Source of the DNA: Thermotoga maritima MSB8
GTDB lineage: Bacteria > Thermotogota > Thermotogae > Thermotogales > Thermotogaceae
Direction of reading: 5' to 3'
NCBI RefSeq assembly: GCF_000008545.1
Contig: NC_000853.1
Location: 200,465 to 264,464, forward strand
Length of the DNA stretch: 64,000 nt
Below are positions 45,860 to 58,101 of the stretch, piece by piece. The notes below the pieces were generated by a model. That model was not told the DNA's origin. It worked only from the letters and a program-made list of their open reading frames with translations, and ran no database searches. Within the stretch, counting starts at the first letter, position 1. Each line of letters begins with the position of its first letter. The translations under genes were made by a program, and so were the position numbers.

Positions 45860-46875
45860 ATTATCTCCCCCAGTATTTCCTTAGATATTTTGGAAGCAGG
45901 GTTTTCTTTCATCTTCTCTATTTTACCTTTTTTCACTACTTTATCAATAGACTCGATTATTTTCCGAGGAGACGCTTCGTTTTCTCTGATAACGATAGCA
46001 TACCCCAGTCTTTCCGCTTCCAGAGCGTTTTCAAGCTGGTGTGATTCGGCGGAACTTTCCCACGGTATCAGTATTCCGGGAACACCGTAGTACATCATCT
46101 CTGCGATTGTACTCGCCCCTGCCCTTGAAATGGACGCGATCGCTTTCTTCCAGTAGGCTCCCATGGGGTCTATGTAAGTGAGTGCTGTTACATTTGGAAA
46201 AACGGAAAGCCTTTCTGTCCAATCGTCTGACCCTGTGGAATGTACGAATTGAGTTTCCTGAAGTTCTGGATACACCTTTTCCATCAACTCGTTTATCGCT
46301 TCGCTTCCCAAACTTCCACCGAGAACGAGCACGAAATCCTTCAGAGGTGCTTCTTTTTCCGTTTCTCTCACCGGACATCCAGTGACGACGATTTTATCCT
46401 GCCATTCTCTCAGATAATCTCGGGTTCTTTCGAAAGAGACGAAAACTTTCTTCGCGTACTGTGAGAGAACTTTCACTGCGAGTCCTGGAACGACGTTTTG
46501 TTCGTGAACAAAGATGGGTATCCCAAGATCCTTAGCGGCTAGCCCCACAACTCCAGATATGTATCCACCCGTGAGAACCACTAAATCCGGTTTGAAGCGC
46601 TTCAAATGTTTCTTTACTTCGATCGTAGCAATTCCTATCTTCAAGGTTCTCCACAGGTTTTTTGGATGATGGAGTGGCCTGAGCAAACCTCTGACATCGA
46701 TTGAAACTGTTTCGAACTCTGGATGATCTTTTCTCACAACTCTCTCATCGATTTTGCCTTTTACAGCGAAGAACAGGACCTTCACGTCAACTCTTTTCGC
46801 GAGCGTCTCGAGGATGGCCAGAAGTGGATAGAGATGTCCACCAGTTCCACCGCCAGCTGCAGCGACCTTTATCAC
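45856..46875 (-). CDS. murG: UDP-GlcNAc transferase to lipid I, MurG
   Basis: 339 residues of a GT-B glycosyltransferase: AAAGGGTGGHLYPLLAI at the N-terminus (the GGTGGH loop), GGYISGVVGLAAKDLGIP, VLGGSLGSEAINELM, and SRAGASTIAEMMYYGVPGIL. It converts lipid I to lipid II at the inner leaflet. Four-base overlaps with ftsW and murC. Confidence 0.96.
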   Translation of the reverse strand: MIKVAAAGGGTGGHLYPLLAILETLAKRVDVKVLFFAVKGKIDERVVRKDHPEFETVSIDVRGLLRPLHHPKNLWRTLKIGIATIEVKKHLKRFKPDLVVLTGGYISGVVGLAAKDLGIPIFVHEQNVVPGLAVKVLSQYAKKVFVSFERTRDYLREWQDKIVVTGCPVRETEKEAPLKDFVLVLGGSLGSEAINELMEKVYPELQETQFVHSTGSDDWTERLSVFPNVTALTYIDPMGAYWKKAIASISRAGASTIAEMMYYGVPGILIPWESSAESHQLENALEAERLGYAIVIRENEASPRKIIESIDKVVKKGKIEKMKENPASKISKEILGEIM

Positions 46876-47966
46876 TCTCTTTCACTCTCCAGAATCATAT
46901 TTCCGACTATTCCAAAGCCTATCATGATAGAAAGAAGTGAACTCCCTCCATAGCTTACCAGAGGAAGAGTTACTCCCGTGACTGGAAGAATTCCGGATAT
47001 GACACCAACGTTCGTCATCACCTGAAGCATTATCAAAATAGCGAAACCGGAGATGAACGTTCTGACTGATGGAACCGTATGCATTTTCGTAGCGACCTTC
47101 ACAAGGCTGTGAACCAATCCGTAAAATGAGAACAGGACAACTCCCAGTCCTATGAAGCCAAGCTCTTCTCCCACTATAGCTAACACGAAGTCGCTTGTCA
47201 CCACAGGCACGAAGAGCTTTTCTTCACCGAGAACTAATCCTTTGCCAAGCGTACCACCGTTTCTTATAGCGTTCACTGCTTCAACAACCTGTTCTGAAAC
47301 GTTCCCTCTCAGATACGATATGAGTCTTTCCATCTGGTAATTTTTCATGAAATGTTCCAGAACACCGGTTTTATACATGGAAATAAAAAGAGAAATTATC
47401 ACCAGAAAGAAACTCAGCACGTAAATCCCGCGAGTTTCAGCAGCGTAGAGTGTGAGGATAACCATGAAAACAAGAAGCACAAAAGTACTGAAATCGGGTT
47501 CTATCAGAACAAGGAAGAGTAGAGGAGAAACAAGAAGAATCGGCTTCAAAAATCCCCTGAAGAATTTTTTCATGAACAGGGAGTTTTTTTCGACGTACCA
47601 CGCGAGAAACAGAAGAATGTAGATTTTGACCAGTTCGGATGGCTGGAATGAAAAGCTACCAAGATCTATCCACCTGTGTGCACCTCTCTCACTCGAGGGG
47701 AGGAACAGCACGACCGTCAGAAGGACAAGGGAGAGGACGTATCCCCCTATGATGATTTGCTTTGAGAAGAGCAATCTGTGGTCCGTGTAGAGGAAGACAA
47801 CGAAAAAAGCGATGGCCACCGCGAGCTTCATCAAATGGTTCAGCACCACGTGTGCGGTGTCTCTGACCGGTTTCACATAATCCCGAACTATTTCAAAACT
47901 GCTGAGAGATATGAACCCCACGCACAGAAGTACGATGACAAAGAACACGAGAGATTTTTCGTTCAA
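46872..47966 (-). CDS. ftsW: Lipid II polymerase FtsW (SEDS family)
   Basis: 364 residues with about ten helices and SEDS landmarks: [36 protein letters not shown] (catalytic Asp region), and [23 protein letters not shown]. Placed in the mur block between murD and murG, so FtsW rather than RodA is the likely identity. TTG start overlapping the murD stop; GGAGGGGATG upstream. Confidence 0.9.
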   Translation of the reverse strand: MNEKSLVFFVIVLLCVGFISLSSFEIVRDYVKPVRDTAHVVLNHLMKLAVAIAFFVVFLYTDHRLLFSKQIIIGGYVLSLVLLTVVLFLPSSERGAHRWIDLGSFSFQPSELVKIYILLFLAWYVEKNSLFMKKFFRGFLKPILLVSPLLFLVLIEPDFSTFVLLVFMVILTLYAAETRGIYVLSFFLVIISLFISMYKTGVLEHFMKNYQMERLISYLRGNVSEQVVEAVNAIRNGGTLGKGLVLGEEKLFVPVVTSDFVLAIVGEELGFIGLGVVLFSFYGLVHSLVKVATKMHTVPSVRTFISGFAILIMLQVMTNVGVISGILPVTGVTLPLVSYGGSSLLSIMIGFGIVGNMILESERE

Positions 47967-49255
47967 ACTTCATCCCCTCCGTGTCGTTTGAAGATCTCTC
48001 TGAAGTGTTCACCTCTTTTTGCGTAGTTTTCGTACATGTCAAAGCTCGCTCCTCCCGGGCTGAGAAGAATCACATCACCTTTTTCAGAGACTTCCATTGC
48101 TTTTTCAAAGGCTTCTTCCATGTTTTCGACGATGCTGTGAGGAATTTTCCCCACAAACGGAGCAAGTTCCTTAGATATCTCTCCGAACATGATGAGATGT
48201 TTCAGCTTTGGACTGGCTTTTTCCACGAAGAGAGAATAGTTTTCTTTTTTGCCGATTCCACACATTATGAGAACTACCTTGTCGAAGTTGGAGAGCGCAC
48301 CCAGTACCGCGTGTGTCGACGTGGCTTTCGAGTCGTTGTAGAAATGTCTTCCATCTATTTGACCCAGATATTCCATTCTGTGCGGGAGCGGTTTGAAATC
48401 TCTGAGAAGTTCCAGAAAACTTTCCAGTTCGTTGAACATTTCCATGTAAAGAACGGAAACTGCCAGTATGTTTTCCCTCATCTGATACGGATAGTTTCCA
48501 GGAAGTGTGTATTTCTTCCCGCGAACGATCAGTTCTTTTTCTGTAGCAAAGTTTTCATCCGTCCAGAAAGGGATTTTTCTGGATCTCACACCCTCCAGAT
48601 TCCTCAAACGTTCGATGTGCTTGTTGTAGACGAACAGATCTCCTTCTGTCTGGAGAAAAGCCGGTTTCAACTTTGAATCAACGTATTCTTTGAAAGAAGA
48701 GTGCCAATCCAGATGATCTTCGGATATGTTCAGAACAAGGAAGTTTGAAAGATACGGTCTTTCGCTCCAGAAAAGCTGGAAACTGCTCATTTCCAGTACG
48801 TAATAGTCGTACTCTCCTTCCAGTGCTTCCACAGCCGGTGTACCAAAGTTCCCACCAAGGAAAGTCTTGAATCCTCTTCCGGAAAGTACATGATACATGA
48901 GGGCGGTGGCGGTGCTTTTTCCATCAGTCCCCGTGATGCCTACGACCTTTTTTGGATCTACATTGTCCAGGAAAAACTGAAGTTCTGTGGATAATTTCAC
49001 ACCTCTGGAGGAGAGGAGTTCGATCATGCTCGTGTCTGGTTTTATCCCGGGACTCACGTAAACAACATCACAATCCAGGAGTTTTTCGGTGTGGCCTCCT
49101 TCTTCGTATTCCACCGAATGTTCTTCCAGAAATTTTTTCGTTTCACCGTCCAGAGTTTTTGCTTCGCTCACGAAAAATTTCGCTTCTTGATGATTCAAAA
49201 GATATTTCAGAAGGGACCTGTTGCTCTTTCCAAAACCCAGAAAGCCTATTTTCAT
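47963..49255 (-). CDS. murD: UDP-N-acetylmuramoyl-L-alanine--D-glutamate ligase MurD
   Basis: 430 residues: [17 protein letters not shown] loop [25 protein letters not shown] and [15 protein letters not shown], the MurD substrate motifs. Known T. maritima MurD adds D-Glu and can also use D-Lys; I rely on memory for this. ATGA overlap with mraY. Confidence 0.95.
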   Translation of the reverse strand: MKIGFLGFGKSNRSLLKYLLNHQEAKFFVSEAKTLDGETKKFLEEHSVEYEEGGHTEKLLDCDVVYVSPGIKPDTSMIELLSSRGVKLSTELQFFLDNVDPKKVVGITGTDGKSTATALMYHVLSGRGFKTFLGGNFGTPAVEALEGEYDYYVLEMSSFQLFWSERPYLSNFLVLNISEDHLDWHSSFKEYVDSKLKPAFLQTEGDLFVYNKHIERLRNLEGVRSRKIPFWTDENFATEKELIVRGKKYTLPGNYPYQMRENILAVSVLYMEMFNELESFLELLRDFKPLPHRMEYLGQIDGRHFYNDSKATSTHAVLGALSNFDKVVLIMCGIGKKENYSLFVEKASPKLKHLIMFGEISKELAPFVGKIPHSIVENMEEAFEKAMEVSEKGDVILLSPGGASFDMYENYAKRGEHFREIFKRHGGDEV

Positions 49256-50156
49256 CCTATCACCCCGAAGATCTCAAGAGCGACAAGAGAAGATATCAGA
49301 TTGAAAACGGTGAACACCGCTACGATTTTTTCCTCGCTCCATCCAATCAATTCGAAGTGATGGTGCAGAGGAGACATTTTGAATATTCTGCGTTTGAAGA
49401 TCTTGAAAGATCCCACCTGAAGAATAACGCTCAATGTTTCGATGACGGGAATCATAAAGAAAAGCACCAGATAAAACTCCGTTTTTGTCAGAACGGAAAC
49501 AGTTCCCAAAACCCCACCGAGTGTGATAGAACCTGTGTCTCCCATGAAGATCTTTGCGGGTTTCGAGTTGAACACGAGAAAGGCAAGAACACCGACTCCA
49601 AGGATCAACAGAATATCCTCTGAGACTCCCCTTTCTTTGAGGAAAAACCAGTAAGGGATGCTCCCACTCACGTATATCCACCCGGCTAGGCCGTCTAGTC
49701 CGTCCGTCAGGTTCATGGCGTTCGAACTTCCCACGATGACCAGGAGCGCGAAGAGGTAATACCACTTCCCCATTTCAATCGTGGAGCCAAAAAAGTCGAC
49801 GTTCGTGTCGGGACGTATCAGAAGCAACATAATGAAGGCTGCGAGGGTCTGAAGCAGAGCCTTCTGATAAGTTTTCAACCCGGTGGAATCTTTTCTTGCC
49901 ACACTGAGAAAGTCATCCAGAAAACCGATGAGGAAGAAGAGAAACATGCCGAGCAACACCATCGTATTTGTCTTCGAAATCATTCCAAACAGAAAACCGG
50001 TCAGAACGAACAGAATACCTCCCATGGTGGGGGTACCCTCTTTGTAGCCGTGAAGGTCTGGGCCTTCTTTCCTTATGTACTGCCCGATTCTTCTTCGTCT
50101 GAAGAGTTTTATGAGGATCGGATAAAGAAAAAGGTTCAGGAGAAAATTCGCTGCTA

Positions 50157-50160
<4 letters not shown>
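49252..50160 (-). CDS. mraY: Phospho-N-acetylmuramoyl-pentapeptide transferase MraY
   Basis: 302 residues, about ten helices: [14 protein letters not shown] near the start, the Asp-rich loop [20 protein letters not shown] and the catalytic [11 protein letters not shown], plus [10 protein letters not shown]. It makes lipid I from UDP-MurNAc-pentapeptide and undecaprenyl phosphate in the membrane. Confidence 0.97.
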
Positions 50161-52936
<2,776 letters not shown>

Positions 52937-52973
52937 CTTTATTTAAAGCTTTTCCAGACAGGAGGTAAGAAAA

Positions 52974-53516
52974 ATGATTTTAACTTATCATCTTGAGAAA
53001 TGGAAAGACAGGGAAATCGTGAAAGTAGAACTGATGGAAGATGAATTCAAGGGAGGATCGACCATAGTTCCCGAAAGATCGCTGGGAGAGCATTACAAGA
53101 TTTTTGTGGCCGTGCTAGAAGAATATGAAGGGATTCTCAAGGAAGCAAAATCGAGTCAGATTTTTGGTCTCTTCGAGAGACTCGAGGCGCATTTTCCAGA
53201 ACATCCGAAAGTGCTTTTCTCGTTATCGTGTGCCATGTTAGAACTCTTTTCCAGACGTTATGGAGTAAGGCTCGAAGAAATGTTCGATCTGCCAGACTTC
53301 GAACCAGAAGAACTCGATTTTCCTTCTGGTGATTTTCTGATCTTCCCCGAAATGATCGGTCACGTTCTCAGGGTGATGGGATTCATGTCTGCCATGAGAA
53401 GCTTTGGAGAGAGAGTTTATCTTGTCGTGAGGGAATATCCGGATTCTAACACCAATTTCATTGTAGATTTACTGAAAAAACTTTCGGACGGTTTTATAGA
53501 AGAAAAGTGGAGGTGA
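52974..53516 (+). CDS. Protein of unknown function
   Basis: 180 residues, soluble and acidic, with no signal peptide or membrane helix. I recognise no family. Visible: a beta-rich start (ILTYHLEKWKDREIVKVELM), a central helical part with one cysteine (SLSCAMLELFSRRYG), a hydrophobic patch (MIGHVLRVMGFMSAMRSFG), and a positively ending C-terminus. GGAGGTAAG precedes the ATG. It lies 39 bases upstream of glgD on the same strand and is divergent from murE. Confidence 0.75.
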   Translation: MILTYHLEKWKDREIVKVELMEDEFKGGSTIVPERSLGEHYKIFVAVLEEYEGILKEAKSSQIFGLFERLEAHFPEHPKVLFSLSCAMLELFSRRYGVRLEEMFDLPDFEPEELDFPSGDFLIFPEMIGHVLRVMGFMSAMRSFGERVYLVVREYPDSNTNFIVDLLKKLSDGFIEEKWR

Positions 53517-53555
53517 TAGAATTCTTTAGTGAACGAAGGAAGAGAGGTGTGAAGA

Positions 53556-54668
53556 ATGAGGGTGCTTGGATTGATTCTTGCTGGGGGAAAAAGTGATCGT
53601 TTGTGGCCTCTGACGAAGGTGAGAGCCAGTGCGGCGGTTCCTGTGTTTGGAAAGTACAGGGCTATAGACTTCACTTTGAGCAACATGGTGAATTCCGGCA
53701 TCAGGAAAGTGGGTATCCTTACTCAGTACAATCCAAGGAGTTTGATGGACCATCTGGGTTCTGGAAAGGAATGGGACCTCGATCGGAAAAGCGGAGGATT
53801 GTTCATTCTCCAGCCCTACGTTGGGCCGAACAGAGAAGTTTGGTACAGGGGAACGGCGGATGCCATCTTCCAGAATATGACCATTCTAAGAAGGGGCGAG
53901 GAAGATCACGTTTTGATAGGTTCGGGAGATCACATCTACAAGATGATCTACAGGGATCTTTTCAACTACCATCTAAAAAAGGGAGCGGACATAACTCTCG
54001 TAGTTAAAGAACTCGATGAAACGTACAACTTGAGTGAATATGGAATAGTTCAGCTCGACGATGACATGAGAGTGGTGGAGATAGAAGAAAAACCGGCACA
54101 TCCAAAAGGGAACATCGCGTTTCTTGGGGTTTACTTCATGAACAAAGAGCTGCTCAAGGAGCTTCTTTATGCAACGGTTCCCCAGGGGAAGTACGATCTT
54201 CTTCTCGACATAGTGATTCCCAACCTCGACAGGTTGAAGGTCTACGCTTACAGGTTCGATGGTTACTGGAGAAACGTAAAGAAGGGAATAAAAGAGTACT
54301 ACAGGATAAACATGGATATATTGAAAAAGGAAGTGCGCGATGAGCTCTTCTACAGAAACGGTAAGGTTTATACGAAGCTGAAGGATCTTCCTCCTCCAAA
54401 ATTCACGACCACGGCTGTTGTTGAGAATTCTTTGATTGCAGATGGGAGCATAGTTTCTGGTACGGTGAGAAATTCTGTCATTTTCAGAAACGTGCGGATA
54501 AAAGTCGGGGCAGTAGTAGAAAATTCCATCATTATGGAGAACACCGTCGTGGAGGAAGGAGCAGTTCTGAGAAACGTGATCCTGGACAAGAACTGTATCG
54601 TGAGAGAAGGTCGTGTCATCGAAGGAGACACAGAGTTACCTGTTTTCGAAAAAAGAGCAGTTTTGTGA
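53556..54668 (+). CDS. glgD: Glucose-1-phosphate adenylyltransferase regulatory-type subunit GlgD
   Basis: 370 residues: nucleotidyltransferase fold plus a left-handed beta-helix tail (repeating hexapeptides such as NSVIFRNVRIKVGAVVENSI). The pyrophosphorylase loop reads GGKSDRLWPLT where active GlgC has GGxGTRLxxLT, so it is probably the non-catalytic or weakly catalytic partner, as GlgD is in Bacillus and Geobacillus. It is 53 residues shorter than the adjacent GlgC. Begins with GAGAGGTG upstream. Confidence 0.9.
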   Translation: MRVLGLILAGGKSDRLWPLTKVRASAAVPVFGKYRAIDFTLSNMVNSGIRKVGILTQYNPRSLMDHLGSGKEWDLDRKSGGLFILQPYVGPNREVWYRGTADAIFQNMTILRRGEEDHVLIGSGDHIYKMIYRDLFNYHLKKGADITLVVKELDETYNLSEYGIVQLDDDMRVVEIEEKPAHPKGNIAFLGVYFMNKELLKELLYATVPQGKYDLLLDIVIPNLDRLKVYAYRFDGYWRNVKKGIKEYYRINMDILKKEVRDELFYRNGKVYTKLKDLPPPKFTTTAVVENSLIADGSIVSGTVRNSVIFRNVRIKVGAVVENSIIMENTVVEEGAVLRNVILDKNCIVREGRVIEGDTELPVFEKRAVL

Positions 54669-54679
54669 GGTGAAATCTT

Positions 54680-55951
54680 ATGGGAAATACCGTTGCGATG
54701 ATACTGGCGGGTGGTCAGGGGACGCGGCTCGGAGTTCTCACGGAGAGAATAGCGAAACCTGCGGTTCCTTTTGGAGGGAAATACCGTCTCATAGATTTTA
54801 CTCTGAGCAATTGTGTGAATTCTGGAATCTATAGGGTAGGAGTTTTGACCCAGTACAGACCCCATGTTCTCTCGAAACACATAGGTATTGGAAGACCCTG
54901 GGATCTGGACAGAAAGGACGGAGGGGTTGAAATTCTTCCACCTTACGTCGGGAGGCACGAGTCTGACTGGTACAAAGGGACTGCCAACGCCGTCTATCAG
55001 AATCTCGAATTTCTCGAAGAAAACGATGCGGAACTCGTCCTCATCCTCTCAGGAGATCACGTGTACGCCATGAATTACAACGATCTCATAGATTACCATC
55101 TGCTCAAAGAGGCGGATGGAACGATAGCCTGCATGGAAGTGCCCATCGAAGAAGCGAGCAGATTCGGTATCATGATAACGGACGTGGATGGGAGGATCGT
55201 CGATTTTGAAGAAAAACCGGCAAAACCCCGGTCGAACCTGGCATCTCTGGGAATCTATGTCTTCAACTATGAATTCCTGAAGAAAGTTCTCATCGAAGAC
55301 GAGAACGATCCAAACAGTTCCCACGATTTTGGAAAAGACGTGATTCCAAGAATTTTGAGGGAAAATCTCGGTTCTCTCTACGCGTTCAGATTCGACGGGT
55401 ACTGGAGAGACGTTGGTACGCTCAGATCTTACTGGGAAGCCAATCTGGAGCTTGTTCTTCCAGTGCCGCCTTTCAATCTCTACGATCCAAACTGGAGGTT
55501 TTTCACCCACACCGAAGAGATGCCGCCCGCTTACGTAGCTCCTGGTTCGAAGGTTTCCACCTCCCTCGTGAGTGAAGGAGCAGAGGTTTATGGCAACGTT
55601 TTCAACTCCGTTATTTTCCAGGGTGTGAAGATCGGTAGAGGAACAGTGGTGAAAAATTCAGTCATAATGACCAGAACTGAGATAGGAGAGAACTGTTATC
55701 TGGAAAACGTGATAATAGCGGAAAATGTAAAAATAGGAAGCAACGTCAGGATGGGAGTGGGTGAAGACGCTGAAAGCAAACTGGATCCAAAGGTGTACTC
55801 GGGTCTTCTGACAGTGGTTGGGATGAATTCTGTGATTCCCGACGACATGGTGATAGGAAAGAACTGTGTTATAGGTATTGGTGTAAGACCTGAAGACTTC
55901 AAATCGAAAACTTTAGAATCGGGAGATTATGTGATAGTCAGGGAGGAGTAG
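54680..55951 (+). CDS. glgC: Glucose-1-phosphate adenylyltransferase GlgC
   Basis: 423 residues: intact loop [39 protein letters not shown], the sugar-phosphate motifs FGIMITD and FEEKPAKP, then a beta-helix domain. It makes ADP-glucose for glycogen. It shares about half its N-terminal motifs with the preceding GlgD and presumably forms a mixed tetramer with it. AGGTGAAATC lies before the ATG. Confidence 0.95.
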   Translation: MGNTVAMILAGGQGTRLGVLTERIAKPAVPFGGKYRLIDFTLSNCVNSGIYRVGVLTQYRPHVLSKHIGIGRPWDLDRKDGGVEILPPYVGRHESDWYKGTANAVYQNLEFLEENDAELVLILSGDHVYAMNYNDLIDYHLLKEADGTIACMEVPIEEASRFGIMITDVDGRIVDFEEKPAKPRSNLASLGIYVFNYEFLKKVLIEDENDPNSSHDFGKDVIPRILRENLGSLYAFRFDGYWRDVGTLRSYWEANLELVLPVPPFNLYDPNWRFFTHTEEMPPAYVAPGSKVSTSLVSEGAEVYGNVFNSVIFQGVKIGRGTVVKNSVIMTRTEIGENCYLENVIIAENVKIGSNVRMGVGEDAESKLDPKVYSGLLTVVGMNSVIPDDMVIGKNCVIGIGVRPEDFKSKTLESGDYVIVREE

Positions 55952-55954
55952 TGA

Positions 55955-56980
55955 GTGGATCTCTATTTTGTGAAGTTCAGGGTCACATCGAAGCTCACAT
56001 CTGAAATCGTTCAGGGGTATTTCCTCGGCAAACTCAACCAGATCCCCGAGTACGATTTTTTTGTGATACCGGGTCGGTACGCCCGGAAATATTCTGTAGA
56101 TTTGAATCTTGGATTTGAAGATTTCCTTGAAGATTTTAAAGCGAAAAAGGAATCGGCTTTGAAAGAAGTACTGGAAGCTTCTGCCATAACGGATGAATTC
56201 TTCGATTTCTGGCTGATTCAAAGCAGAAAACAGAACCTCCGGTTGGTGGGGAGCGAGTTTTTCAGGCTCGTTGAAAGCGGTGATCACGAGGCGCTCAGGG
56301 TCTTCATAGCCGACCTTTTCAGGGAGTGGTCTGAAAAACTAGAGGTTGAAGTGGTAGGAGTGCCTCTGGACTATGAAGACGTTTCTCTTGAAGTGGTGAA
56401 AGAGCACTTCGAAGAACTCTCGACTGATGAAGTTTTTAAATTGTTTCAGAGAGAAGACTTGAGAAATCTGCCGGAAGTGTTTCCGGTTCTTGATCCCTTG
56501 AACGGCGTGACCATAAGAGAGATAGATGTGGAAGAGAGGATAGATTTCGTGATCCTGAACTATGGAAATGAAGAGTTTTCGGAGAAGTTCAAGAGGTTTC
56601 TGAAGGAAAAGTTCGGGACGGAAAACGTAGCGAGTCTCCCCGGAAAAGTCCTTTCAAAAGAAATCGTGAAGACCAGGGAAGGAACTCTTTATCTTTTGAA
56701 GGTAGAGTTTGAAGAAGGAATAATTGGAAAAGCCATAGTATCCCCGAATTTGAAGATAAAACGCGGTGAAAGCAGGGTGAAGATTTCCGATGAAGAATGG
56801 ATGGAAAAAATAGGAGAGATGCTCAAGGAGGGGGAAGAATCGAAGCAAGAAAAGTTGAAACTGAGAAACTCTCCTCAGCCCGTTCAAAAAACGACGAGTT
56901 CGGATTTTCTCCTCGCTCTCGTGCTGGCGCTTCTTGTCATGGGAATTCTTCTGATACTTTCTTATCTTCTTTTCAGTTAG
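55955..56980 (+). CDS. Protein of unknown function with C-terminal membrane anchor
   Basis: 341 residues. No signal peptide; a long acidic soluble part (1 to about 310), a polar Pro/Thr/Ser linker (SPQPVQKTTSSD), and one very hydrophobic helix at the extreme C-terminus (LLALVLALLVMGILLILSYL), the layout of a tail-anchored protein facing the cytoplasm. The second half contains YGNEEFSEKFKRFLKEKFG and GTLYLLKVEFEEGIIGKA. I recognise no family. GTG start, four bases after glgC; followed by the pilin-like small gene. Confidence 0.75.
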   Translation: MDLYFVKFRVTSKLTSEIVQGYFLGKLNQIPEYDFFVIPGRYARKYSVDLNLGFEDFLEDFKAKKESALKEVLEASAITDEFFDFWLIQSRKQNLRLVGSEFFRLVESGDHEALRVFIADLFREWSEKLEVEVVGVPLDYEDVSLEVVKEHFEELSTDEVFKLFQREDLRNLPEVFPVLDPLNGVTIREIDVEERIDFVILNYGNEEFSEKFKRFLKEKFGTENVASLPGKVLSKEIVKTREGTLYLLKVEFEEGIIGKAIVSPNLKIKRGESRVKISDEEWMEKIGEMLKEGEESKQEKLKLRNSPQPVQKTTSSDFLLALVLALLVMGILLILSYLLFS

Positions 56981-56991
56981 GTTCTCTTGTC

Positions 56992-57249
56992 ATGGAAGTC
57001 CTTTTTGCTCTTCTCATCGTCACAGTGATCTTTTTCACGGTTTGCAGTGTTTCCATTCATGCGAGAAGGATATTTTTACTTTACAGGGAAAGAGAAATAG
57101 CTGAAAGAACCGCAGATGGTGTGCTCATGCGATTGGAAGCAAAACAGTCGATTCCTGAGTTTTTGAACGGTTTCGAGATCAGTGTAGAAGGGAGCAGGGT
57201 TCGCCTGAGAAAACAAGAAAGAGAATACGAGTTTGAGGTGGAGAAATGA
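56992..57249 (+). CDS. Small membrane protein, possibly pseudopilin-like
   Basis: 85 residues: MEVLFALLIVTVIFFTVCSV is a single N-terminal helix, then a charged stalk (REREIAERTADGVLMRLE) and a short beta-rich end. The helix resembles the EVLIAL-type hydrophobic start of type IV pilins with Glu at residue 2. The in-frame bases just upstream would read GSLV before MEV, loosely like the GFTLIEV cleavage site, but I find no start codon there. The ribosome site is weak. A pilin role is only a guess. Confidence 0.6.
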   Translation: MEVLFALLIVTVIFFTVCSVSIHARRIFLLYREREIAERTADGVLMRLEAKQSIPEFLNGFEISVEGSRVRLRKQEREYEFEVEK

Positions 57250-58097
57250 TGCTCAGAGCATCTTACGGAACGATTCGGAAAGTAAATGGAAACTCGTCCT
57301 TAGAGATGGACACCGCTTATCTCATGCTTGGAGAAAGGTGTGTTTACAACTGTCTGTACTGCGCGCAGTCACGCTCTTCCACAAGCCCATCTCATTTTCT
57401 CTCCAGGGTCACCTGGAAAGAGGTTTCGGAAGATTTGCTTGGCAAATTGAACGATCGTTTCAAGAGGGTTTGTATCCAGGTTGTTTCTTATCCTAGCTAC
57501 GGAAAGGATCTCAGGTTGATCATTCCAAGGTTTCGTATACCGGTTTCAGTGAGTGTCAGAGCAGTCAGCATAGAAGAAGTTGTGGAGTACTTCGAACTGG
57601 GAGCAGACAGAGTGGGTATCGCTGTGGATGTCCCCAACAAAACTCTCTTTGAAAAAATCAGAGGAGGAAAGTACGAGAGACACCTTCATATCCTCGAAAA
57701 GGTATCAGAAATGTTTCCTGGAAGGATCACAACACACGTGATAGTCGGACTGGGTGAAAGCGATAAAGACATCGTTGATTTTACAGTGTGGGCAAGGGAA
57801 AGAAATATCGTGGTTTCTCTGTTTGCTTTCACCCCTATCAAGGGAACAGCCTTTGAAAACAGAGAAAGACCTTCCCTCGAGCGTTACAGAAAAATCCAGC
57901 TGGTAACTTACCTTCTCGAGAAAAACCTGATAAAGCCGGAGAACATAATTTTCGACTCAAATGGTAAAATTATTGACGTTGAATGGAACGGCGAGTTTCC
58001 AGAAGAGGCTTTAAGAACCCGCGGATGCCCTCACTGCACGCGTCCCTACTACAATGAAAGCCCAAGAGGTCCCATCTACAACGTTCACTGGAGGTGA
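57246..58097 (+). CDS. Radical SAM protein, function uncertain (lipoyl/biotin synthase-like)
   Basis: 283 residues. The radical SAM cluster is C32-x3-C36-x2-C39 (RCVYNCLYCAQS), and CIQVVSYPSYGKDL and HVIVGLGESDKDIVDF fit a BioB/LipA-like TIM barrel. A second cysteine pair, C261 and C264 (RGCPHCTRPYYNESPRG), near the C-terminus could hold an auxiliary Fe-S cluster or metal. A sulfur-insertion role, for example half of a LipS1/LipS2-type lipoyl synthase, is possible because GcvH needs lipoate, but this is inference. The stop lies five bases before rnfC. Confidence 0.8.
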   Translation: MMLRASYGTIRKVNGNSSLEMDTAYLMLGERCVYNCLYCAQSRSSTSPSHFLSRVTWKEVSEDLLGKLNDRFKRVCIQVVSYPSYGKDLRLIIPRFRIPVSVSVRAVSIEEVVEYFELGADRVGIAVDVPNKTLFEKIRGGKYERHLHILEKVSEMFPGRITTHVIVGLGESDKDIVDFTVWARERNIVVSLFAFTPIKGTAFENRERPSLERYRKIQLVTYLLEKNLIKPENIIFDSNGKIIDVEWNGEFPEEALRTRGCPHCTRPYYNESPRGPIYNVHWR

Positions 58098-58101
58098 AAC
58101 T

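Noticed and set aside
53556-55951. glgD-glgC as a recent tandem duplication
   Set aside because: The two proteins differ in length and active-site loop and match the ancient GlgD/GlgC pair known in other bacteria.
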